From: Acidimicrobiia bacterium
Lineage (GTDB): Bacteria > Actinomycetota > Acidimicrobiia > IMCC26256
Direction: 5' to 3'
DNA length: 12,863 nucleotides
Assembly (NCBI GenBank): GCA_023262065.1
Contig: JALRDW010000258.1
Coordinates: 1-12,863, forward strand
Below are positions 1 through 6,254 of this stretch, piece by piece. Under the pieces are notes generated by a model. The model had not been told where the DNA came from and did no database searches. It saw nothing but the letters and a program-made list of their open reading frames with translations. Within the stretch, counting starts at the first letter, position 1. The number at the start of each line of letters is the position of its first letter. A program made the translations under genes and the position numbers.

Positions 1-1337
1 CGCTCGCGGCCACCTACATGACCGACGTGCCGACCTTCGCGGTCCAGACGCTGGCCGCGGCCATCGCGGTGGTGGGCCTGCGTCGACCCGAGCGCCGCAC
101 GGTCGCGCTCGTCGCCGCGGTCGCGGTCGGTTTCGTCGGCATCTCGATCCGCCAGTACGCGGTGGTCCCGGTGGGCGCGACCCTCATCGCCTACGCCCTC
201 GTCGCCCGACGCGACGGGGATCGCCGGTTGGCGCGCACCGTGCTCGCGACCGGCGCCGCGGTGGCGCTCGCGACGGTCCTGCTCCTGATGTGGTGGCGCG
301 GTATCCCGAACCCGCTCACGAACGCGCCGATCCGGCCCTCGCTCGGCTCGCTGCGCGAGGCCCTGGCCCGCGGGATCGGGTACGCGCGACTCGCCGGTCT
401 GCTGCTCCTCCCGGTGATCGTGTGGGCCGGACCCGGACGCACCCTGCGCCGCGCGTGGTCGACCTCCCGTCGCGCGACGGTCCTCGTGGCGGGTATCGGC
501 GCGGCCGCGCTCGCGTTCGGGTTCGCCGCGCTGGGCGAGGACGCGTTCGTGGGCAACTACGTGCACCCGCGGGGGGTCCTCGGTGACGACGTCGTCGCAG
601 GGTTCCGGCCGGAACTCATGCCCGGTCCGCTGTGGGCCCTCGTCGTGCTCGCCGGATCACTCGGCGCCATCCTGCTCGGCCTCGCCGCCGTGCCCTGGCT
701 CACGCGACTCCCGGCCCGGGTTCGGGCCCGCGACGTCGCGTCGATCGACCCCGTCGTCCTCACCTTCGGTCTCACGCTCGGCGGGTTGTGGTGCGCGTAC
801 CTCGTCACCGACACGCTGCAGATCAACCGGTTCCCGATCTTCGACCGGTACGCGCTCGGCGGCCTCCCACTCATCGCCGTGCTGCTGCTGCGCGGGGCGC
901 AGGACGCATCCGCGGGTGGCGTCCCAACCGACGCCACGGTGCGGCGGATCACGACCGCCAGCGCGCTCGGACTGCTCGCGCTCACCGGTCTGGTGTTCAC
1001 GATCGACGCCGCGCGCTACGACGCGACCCGCTGGGCGGTCGGACGGGCCACCGTGGCCGCCGGGTACCCGCTGCGCGACATCGACGGCGGGTTCGAGTGG
1101 GTCAACTGGCACAACGGCATCTCGCCGCCGATCGCGAACACGGTGGCCGAGCGACGCCGCGACCGCCGACGGCTCCTCGCCGGCCGATGCGTGACGGTGG
1201 TGGTCGATCCGCCGCGCCTGCCGTCGCCCGATCGCCTCGTGGCGAAGCGGAGGTACACCTCGCCGCTCCGATCGCCGGTGTGGATCGTGGCGCTGCGCAA
1301 CGACCGGATCTGCGCCGTGCCGCCCGCAGTGCCCTAA
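1..1337 (+). CDS. GT-C type membrane glycosyltransferase, 3' part (5' end outside window)
   Basis: The reading frame is open from the first bases, so the Met at 18 is internal. It corresponds to Met150 of the complete paralog at 9443-11239, so about 145 N-terminal residues lie upstream of the window. About 444 residues are visible: repeated hydrophobic helices followed by a soluble C-terminal tail of about 100 residues. Motifs shared with the paralog, in order, are MTDVP, SIRQYA, RLAGLLLLP, FVGNYV, RPELMP/RPDLMP, DRYAL and GGFEWVN. The architecture fits the GT39/ArnT-like (dolichyl- or polyprenyl-phosphate-sugar dependent) superfamily, which transfers a sugar from a lipid carrier on the outer face of the membrane. 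Donor and acceptor cannot be told. The catalytic acidic loop expected near the N terminus is off the window. The stop codon TAA overlaps the TAG of the converging gene by four bases (1334-1337). Membrane GT-C assignment is fairly secure; the exact substrate is unknown. Confidence 0.75.
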   Translation, partial: LAATYMTDVPTFAVQTLAAAIAVVGLRRPERRTVALVAAVAVGFVGISIRQYAVVPVGATLIAYALVARRDGDRRLARTVLATGAAVALATVLLLMWWRGIPNPLTNAPIRPSLGSLREALARGIGYARLAGLLLLPVIVWAGPGRTLRRAWSTSRRATVLVAGIGAAALAFGFAALGEDAFVGNYVHPRGVLGDDVVAGFRPELMPGPLWALVVLAGSLGAILLGLAAVPWLTRLPARVRARDVASIDPVVLTFGLTLGGLWCAYLVTDTLQINRFPIFDRYALGGLPLIAVLLLRGAQDASAGGVPTDATVRRITTASALGLLALTGLVFTIDAARYDATRWAVGRATVAAGYPLRDIDGGFEWVNWHNGISPPIANTVAERRRDRRRLLAGRCVTVVVDPPRLPSPDRLVAKRRYTSPLRSPVWIVALRNDRICAVPPAVP

Positions 1338-2422
1338 CCGAGCGAGTCCCCCTCGAGGATCTCGACCCGGCCGACGAGGTCGACGAGGGCTGCCTGCGCC
1401 CCCGGCGCATCCGGCCACCCCTCGTGCGGCGGCGCGAGGGCCAGCAGCGCCCGGGTCCGATCGGTGGCGCCGCGGGCCCCGATCGCGGCGACCGGGTAGC
1501 GGCCCCACGGGAGCGGTTCCACCTCGGATCCGACGTCGGGCACCGCGGCCGCGAGGGCGTGCAACGGCCCGAGATCGACCGCGAGCCCGGGCGCACCCAC
1601 CACGACCTCCCCGGTGGTGGGGTCGAGGAGCGCGACCGGGGTGTCGGCGACGGTGAGCCCGCGGCGCGCCCCCCGACGTTCGCGGGCCGCCGCGCGTGGC
1701 GACTGCGGGACGAGCACGACCGGTTCGCCGGGCGCCGTGCCGGTGCGGGCGACCGCCACCGCCGGGAGGGCCACGAGGCCTGCGGCCGCGAGGTCGGTGT
1801 GGACCGCGAGGTGCAGGACGAGACCGTCGAGCACACGCCGGGCCCGTCGGCTCCCGATGGCGAGGGGCGCACCCCGATGGAGCACGTGGAGGGGCTGCAA
1901 CCCGCGGGGCGTCTGCTCCGCGAGGGTGATCGAGAAGGTCGGGGGCACGAGGGCCGCGCCCCCGGGCAGATCGGCGGGTCGCACCAGGTGCGCGGCGAGG
2001 GCCGCGGTGACCGCGTCGTGCACCGCGGCGTCGTCCGTGCCCACGACCACGAGGTGGTCCCCGATCCGCAGCACCGCACGCCGGGCCCGCTCTGGGGCGC
2101 GGGTGCAGGTGGCACAGAACAGCGTGCCGTCGGGGTCGAGGAACTCCGGCCCGGGTGCCGGCGGGGGACCCTCGTCGAGCAGTCCGGCGGCGGCGAACGA
2201 CGCGATGGCGGCATCGACGTCGGCGCGCAGCGCACCGACCTCCCGGCCGAACGCGGGCGCGAGGTCCTCGGCGATCCCGGCCGCGGTCACCGTGCCGTCG
2301 AGGCACTGCCACACGACGGCGGCGACCGGGTCGAGGAGGTGGAGGTCGTCGCCGTGCTGCAGCACGACCTCGGCCCCGAACTGGTGGAAGCCGACGCCGT
2401 CGACCGGGCGCGGCGCGCTCAC
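1334..2422 (-). CDS. PqqD-like domain fused to a degenerate HPr-kinase-like domain
   Basis: This 362-residue protein starts at GTG 2422, which overlaps the TGA of the upstream gene (GTGA at 2419-2422), pointing to translational coupling. Residues about 10-82 look like a PqqD/RiPP-recognition fold: a hydrophobic strand pair, then LLDPVAAVVW, then LDG, then helices ending in AAAGLL. A CxxC (CATC, 103-106) follows. Residues about 160-290 align by eye with the intact HPr-kinase-like neighbour at 2419-3312, including AVAVAR against AAAVAR and LLDPTTGEV against AIDPATGSV. The Walker A of the neighbour (GPQETGKST) is replaced here by VPQSPRAAAR (238-247), the His before it by Pro220, and the TDE acidic group by DTP. 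ATP-dependent catalysis is therefore unlikely. The domain may be a scaffold, substrate binder or pseudo-kinase partner of the neighbour. It is the last gene of the minus-strand operon. The PqqD call is good; the decayed-kinase call rests on manual alignment. Confidence 0.7.
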   Translation of the reverse strand: MSAPRPVDGVGFHQFGAEVVLQHGDDLHLLDPVAAVVWQCLDGTVTAAGIAEDLAPAFGREVGALRADVDAAIASFAAAGLLDEGPPPAPGPEFLDPDGTLFCATCTRAPERARRAVLRIGDHLVVVGTDDAAVHDAVTAALAAHLVRPADLPGGAALVPPTFSITLAEQTPRGLQPLHVLHRGAPLAIGSRRARRVLDGLVLHLAVHTDLAAAGLVALPAVAVARTGTAPGEPVVLVPQSPRAAARERRGARRGLTVADTPVALLDPTTGEVVVGAPGLAVDLGPLHALAAAVPDVGSEVEPLPWGRYPVAAIGARGATDRTRALLALAPPHEGWPDAPGAQAALVDLVGRVEILEGDSLG

Positions 2423-3312
2423 GCGTCACCGCCGAGCAGGTCGAGGACGACCGCGCACGCGGCGTCGAGGTCGGCGCCCCGGACCCGCACGCAGGGCACG
2501 GCGGCGACCACCGCCGCCAGCGCGTCCATGACGAGGTCGCCGTCGCGCCCGACGTGGTACGCGTGCTGCGCGACGGCGTGGAGCGCGGCGGCCGGACCGA
2601 GCACCTCGACCTCGGTCGGCGCATCCGGGACGTAGGTCGGGAGCACGACCGCGCCGACCCGGGTCGGCGGGGCGAGCCGGCCCGCGCCGAGCGTGCCGGC
2701 CGGGACGACGGTGAGGTCGCCGAGCAGGGCGACGAGGCGCGGATCGGTGAGCGGCTCGAGCTCGGGGAGCAGCTCGCCGACCGCCGAGCCGAGCGAGAGG
2801 TACTTCGGGTACGCCGCGACCGAGCCGGTCGCCGGATCGATGGCGACCGCCTCGTCGGTGAGGTACCCGAGGCCGTACCGGCCGACGAGCGCCGCCGCGA
2901 GGGTGGACTTCCCGGTCTCCTGGGGCCCGACGAGGATCGCCGCACGATCGCCCCGTGCCACCGCGGCGGCGTGGAGCAGCGCCCGACCCGGGGTGTGCTC
3001 GAGCGCGCGCCGGTTGGCCTCCCACAGCAGATGGGTCACGACGACCGCGGGGATCGGGCTCGCGACGACGAGCAGCCCGTCGAGGTGGAGGCGCCACTCC
3101 GGGAGCGACCGCGGCGCCGGCGGGACCACGGTGACCGTGAACACGTGGTCGGCCGGACCGTCGTCGAGCAACGGCGCCCAGAGGAGTTCGGCGAGTTCGA
3201 CCACCTCGGCGACGTCGCTGCGGACCTCGACGTCGAACCCGAGCAGGCGGATCCGCCGTGACCGCGCCGCGAAGGGCGCGGCGTCGAGCAGGGCGCGGAC
3301 CGGATCAGCCAC
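2419..3312 (-). CDS. HPr-kinase/phosphorylase-like (HprK-related) serine kinase family protein
   Basis: This 297-residue protein uses GTG at 3312 and overlaps the stop of the upstream polymerase-like gene by 8 nt (3305-3312). It carries the C-terminal fold hallmarks of HprK: a His (H114 in LLHAAAV) about 15 residues before a Walker A loop, GPQETGKST (129-137), then an acidic pair D153/E154 followed by AIDPATG. Family knowledge: HprK phosphorylates a Ser of HPr, and relatives in lasso-peptide clusters phosphorylate a C-terminal Ser of a precursor peptide. HprK-related A/B proteins accompany PqqD and nucleotidyltransferase genes in exosortase/exopolysaccharide genomes. The target here is unknown. 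No HPr (ptsH) or other PTS gene is seen, so classical carbon catabolite control is improbable. The N-terminal 100 residues have no recognised motif. It lies between the polymerase-like gene and its own degenerate paralog. There is no clear Shine-Dalgarno, consistent with coupled translation. Confidence 0.75.
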   Translation of the reverse strand: MADPVRALLDAAPFAARSRRIRLLGFDVEVRSDVAEVVELAELLWAPLLDDGPADHVFTVTVVPPAPRSLPEWRLHLDGLLVVASPIPAVVVTHLLWEANRRALEHTPGRALLHAAAVARGDRAAILVGPQETGKSTLAAALVGRYGLGYLTDEAVAIDPATGSVAAYPKYLSLGSAVGELLPELEPLTDPRLVALLGDLTVVPAGTLGAGRLAPPTRVGAVVLPTYVPDAPTEVEVLGPAAALHAVAQHAYHVGRDGDLVMDALAAVVAAVPCVRVRGADLDAACAVVLDLLGGDA

Positions 3313-4864
3313 GACGCCAACGACTGCGCCGCGGCTCCATCATGTCGGGGAAGCGCGCGTACGGATCGTCGATCGCCCGCTGCTCGTCGCGGTGCGCCGC
3401 GTACGGGTCGGGCACGGACTCCTCGGTGTAGGGGCCGGGGACGGGCGTGGCGAGCGTGCTCGGCTCGAGCGGCACGAAGTCCACCTTCGGCTTGCGCTCG
3501 CGCTCCGGGATGCAGAGCAGCACGAGGAAGAACGGCATGACCTGCACCCGTTGGCGGGCGAGGATCCCGAAGTTCGAGAAGGCCGAGAACGCGTAGATGA
3601 ACGACAGCACGATGCCGATGCAGTACGAGACGTAGGGCGAGTACCGCATCTCGTGCCAGAGGTTGGCGAGGCGCCGACGCGACCTCCAGACCAGCCACAT
3701 GATGAACACGCCCTCACCCGCGGTGAGCAGCGACTGGGCGTTGCCGACCTCGAACGGGAACGGCCGGAAGAGCACGGTCGCCGCGGCGAGCGGGAAGTTC
3801 GCCGGGTTGTCGGTCACCGAGACCGGTGTGAAGCTCGAGCCCGCCTCCAGGGTCCGACCCTCGGCGTTCGCGAGCGTCGCGTTCACCGTCTCCTGGGTGA
3901 GCGAGGACACGCCGAAGAACTGCTCGGTCTGGCCGATGACGATCGTGCCGACGAGGAACAGCAGGCCGAAGACGACCGTCCGGGCGATCGGCGTGCGGGC
4001 GGAGGGGTTCCGGGACTTGCCGAGGGCGGCCGCGAGCACCATCCCCACGAAGGCCACGAGCGCCACGTGCGGTCGCAGGAGCATGACGCCGAGGAGCCCG
4101 AGGGCGGTGATCGGGAGGCCGAGGACCCAACCCCGGGACATGAACCGGGCCACGCCGTAGGAGATGAGGCCCATGCAGAACACGGCGAACGCGTCCTTCC
4201 CCAGCGCGGAGGGCCAGTAGATCATCGAGGGCAGGAAGAAGAGCAGGTACGCGTAGCGGCGGTGGCTGCCCTCGGGGATGGTGCGCTTGAAGGCCCGCCA
4301 CAGGAGGACCGCACCGATGAACGCGAGCCAGCCGAACACCATGTACGCGCCCGGCTTCGACGGACCCATGATGGCGTAGAGGAACCCGGTGAGCGAGCGG
4401 AGGAACCCGGTACCGCTGAACGCGCCGACGTCACCGGAGAAGTCGAGCCGCCGGTACTGCGGCGCGAGCCACTTGCCCCACTCGTGGTACTCGGTCGCGT
4501 CGGCCACCCCCGAGTAGAAGACCGTCGTGAGGAGCATGCGCATGAGCGAGCCCCACAACTTCATCGAGAACCCGGCCATCACGAGCGTGTAGGTGTCCGG
4601 ATCGCCGTCGAAGTACTCGAGGCGCCGCGCGATCGCGTGCGTGATGCCCCCGAGGACGCACATCTGCACCGCAGCGAGCACCCACTCGATCGAGGCCCCG
4701 AGTGCTCCCATGACCAGGGCGATGAGCACCGCGCCCACGCCCGAGACCATGAGCCCGCGGAACAGCGCCGGCCGCTTCGTGCGCTCGCGCTCCTCGAGAT
4801 CCGTCGCGATCGGGAGCGTCGCCGGATCGGGACCCGGGGCCGAGGACGGGGGCAGCGCGGTCAC
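3305..4864 (-). CDS. Polytopic membrane protein, probable polysaccharide polymerase (Wzy-like)
   Basis: I start this gene at GTG 4864 (519 residues) because it forms a GTGA overlap with the TGA of the upstream gene at 4861-4863. The in-frame ATG at 4900 would add 12 residues and a 40-nt overlap. About 10-12 membrane helices can be seen between residues 35 and 455, with a longer extracytoplasmic loop near residues 312-355. Conspicuous motifs are WPSALGKDA (217-225), an isolated RPH (264-266) and FGILARQR (432-439) before the last helix. Helix number, one long loop and the setting beside a Wzz/BY-kinase fit oligosaccharide repeat-unit polymerases, which join lipid-linked units outside the membrane. 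Sequence alone cannot exclude a ligase or flippase. The cytoplasmic tail after residue 455 is Pro- and acid-rich and holds three PY elements (GPYTEE, DPYAAH, DPYARF) that could be tyrosine-kinase substrates. The gene sits mid-operon. Confidence 0.6.
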   Translation of the reverse strand: MTALPPSSAPGPDPATLPIATDLEERERTKRPALFRGLMVSGVGAVLIALVMGALGASIEWVLAAVQMCVLGGITHAIARRLEYFDGDPDTYTLVMAGFSMKLWGSLMRMLLTTVFYSGVADATEYHEWGKWLAPQYRRLDFSGDVGAFSGTGFLRSLTGFLYAIMGPSKPGAYMVFGWLAFIGAVLLWRAFKRTIPEGSHRRYAYLLFFLPSMIYWPSALGKDAFAVFCMGLISYGVARFMSRGWVLGLPITALGLLGVMLLRPHVALVAFVGMVLAAALGKSRNPSARTPIARTVVFGLLFLVGTIVIGQTEQFFGVSSLTQETVNATLANAEGRTLEAGSSFTPVSVTDNPANFPLAAATVLFRPFPFEVGNAQSLLTAGEGVFIMWLVWRSRRRLANLWHEMRYSPYVSYCIGIVLSFIYAFSAFSNFGILARQRVQVMPFFLVLLCIPERERKPKVDFVPLEPSTLATPVPGPYTEESVPDPYAAHRDEQRAIDDPYARFPDMMEPRRSRWRRG

Positions 4865-5964
4865 GCCGCACCCCGCCGGGCGACCCGGCGCGCCGCCCAC
4901 GCCCGGCGCAGCCGCGCGCCGTAGGAGGCGTCACGGCCGGCGAGGTACCGGCGATCGGGCAGCAGCAGCGCACGCACGTAGGCAAGTTTGCCAGTGATTC
5001 CGGGCACCGCGGACACGCCCGCGACCACCTGCGAGGCGTAGGAACGCTCGGTGCTCGTGTGGGCGGCGAGCGCCCGGACCTCCCGCCGGGAGGCCACGTG
5101 GCGGGTCGCCCACTCGGCCGCCGGGTGCGGGTCGAGGCCGAGCCGGGACCACGTGAGTCGCAGGGCCCGGGCGACGACCGCCCCCGCTCCCCACCGGTCG
5201 GCCTCGGCCCGGGCCGCGTCGAGGTCGAGGTCGGTGGCGAGCACGAACGCGGCCACATCGCGCAGCGCGACGAGTCGCGGCTCCTGGTCGCCGAGTGCGG
5301 CGTGGAAGCACGCGTGCAGGAACCGGTGCCGGCGGATGAGCGTCGCGATCTCCTCCCCACCGATCGTCACCACGTCGGACGCGGTGAACAGTGCGTCGAG
5401 ATCCACGCCGAGCCCGAACGCGCCGGTGGCGAACGTGCGGTGCAGGTCGATCTGGATACCGTCGTCCTCGACGAAGGTGACCGCCTTGCCGAACCGGGCG
5501 TCGAAGCCTGGACGGGCCTCGGCGAACCGGCGGGTCGCCCCCCGGGCCGCCAGCACGCGGCCGGCCGCGTCGAACTGCGCCCCGGGGACCAGCAGGTCGA
5601 CGTCGCCGAACGCCCGCCAGGACGGATCGGGGTGGTCGAGACGCGCCACCGCCGGGCCCTTGAGCACCCGGACGTCGACCCCCGCGGACCGGAGCGCGCC
5701 GTACGCACCGAGCAGTCGGCGTTCGAGCAGGAGGACGAGACTCATCGCCCGCTCGTGCTCCGCGAGCAGATCGGCACGCTGGTCCTCCGTGACCGCGAGG
5801 GCCCCGGCGTGGGCCGCGTACGACGCGACCGGCACGAGCCGTTCCGTGATGAGCACCCGGCGGAGCGCCGCCCACGCCTCGTCGTCGAGCGGGGTGTCCG
5901 GACACGACGGCGCACCGGGCAGGCCGTGGGCGGCGATCGCTCCCGCCACCGTCGCCGCGCTCAT
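4861..5964 (-). CDS. Nucleotidyltransferase family protein (NTP_transf_5 / MNT-like)
   Basis: This 367-residue soluble protein starts at ATG 5964, which overlaps the TGA of the PqqD-like gene (ATGA at 5961-5964). The central region shows the signature of the uncharacterised nucleotidyltransferase family: LKGPAVARL (101-109), then RAFGDVDLLVP (117-127) with the metal-binding pair D121/D123, and a third acidic residue in IDLH (172-175). These are typical of polymerase-beta-like folds that bind NTP and Mg2+. The N-terminal 90 and C-terminal 150 residues are largely helical and Arg/Ala-rich. Family knowledge: such proteins accompany PqqD and HprK-like kinases in some lasso-peptide clusters and in HPr-related exopolysaccharide systems, where they are thought to transfer a nucleotide or sugar-type group. 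The acceptor here is unknown. It is flanked by the PqqD-like gene and the polymerase-like gene and is translationally coupled to both. Fold confidence is high; the reaction is unassigned. Confidence 0.78.
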   Translation of the reverse strand: MSAATVAGAIAAHGLPGAPSCPDTPLDDEAWAALRRVLITERLVPVASYAAHAGALAVTEDQRADLLAEHERAMSLVLLLERRLLGAYGALRSAGVDVRVLKGPAVARLDHPDPSWRAFGDVDLLVPGAQFDAAGRVLAARGATRRFAEARPGFDARFGKAVTFVEDDGIQIDLHRTFATGAFGLGVDLDALFTASDVVTIGGEEIATLIRRHRFLHACFHAALGDQEPRLVALRDVAAFVLATDLDLDAARAEADRWGAGAVVARALRLTWSRLGLDPHPAAEWATRHVASRREVRALAAHTSTERSYASQVVAGVSAVPGITGKLAYVRALLLPDRRYLAGRDASYGARLRRAWAARRVARRGAA

Positions 5965-6233
5965 CCCTCGATCACCGCGCCGCTGGCCCGCCAGATCGCG
6001 AGCAACGGGCCGACGTCGGCGGTCACCGTGTCCACGTCGGTCCCGAACACCGCGGCGAGCACGGTCGCGAGTTCCTCCAGCGTGAGCGGTTCGGCGAGCG
6101 CGTCCCACACGGCCGCCGCCGTACCGGTGCACGCGACGGGTTCGGCGTCGCCGGGCGCGAGGATGACCCGGCCGAAGGGGCCCGACCGCCACAACGTGGC
6201 GGGGGCGCGGGCGATGCGGGTGGAGCGGGCCAC
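5961..6233 (-). CDS. Small free-standing PqqD-like protein
   Basis: This 90-residue protein has the length and pattern of PqqD-family chaperones: N-terminal beta strands (RVILAPG), then a helix with TAAAVWDAL, then LTLEELATVLAAVFG and a final helix ending GAVIEG. PqqD folds bind leader peptides of ribosomally made peptides or act as adaptor domains; which applies here is not known. The GTG start at 6233 has a Shine-Dalgarno-like GAGG seven bases upstream within the 21-nt gap to the kinase gene. The stop codon overlaps the ATG of the nucleotidyltransferase gene, so the two products are probably made together and may interact. It is the second PqqD-like domain of the operon; the other is fused to a kinase-like domain at 1334-2422. 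No precursor peptide is seen next to it. Confidence 0.75.
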   Translation of the reverse strand: MARSTRIARAPATLWRSGPFGRVILAPGDAEPVACTGTAAAVWDALAEPLTLEELATVLAAVFGTDVDTVTADVGPLLAIWRASGAVIEG

Positions 6234-6254
6234 GGCGCAGCCTCGCGCGTGGGG

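Noticed and set aside
632..2635. Long plus-strand open frame of 667 codons across the convergent genes
   Set aside because: It is Arg/Gly/Glu-rich, without domains, and lies antisense to the PqqD-fusion gene. Long spurious frames are expected in DNA of this GC content.
4865..4900. ATG 4900 as start of the polymerase-like gene
   Set aside because: It would create a 40-nt overlap with the upstream gene, whereas GTG 4864 gives the GTGA coupling seen elsewhere in this operon.
1334..6233. A lasso-peptide biosynthetic cluster
   Set aside because: PqqD, kinase and nucleotidyltransferase families are shared, but no asparagine-synthetase-like cyclase, leader peptidase or precursor peptide is present. 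The intergenic gaps in the operon are too short to hide a precursor.
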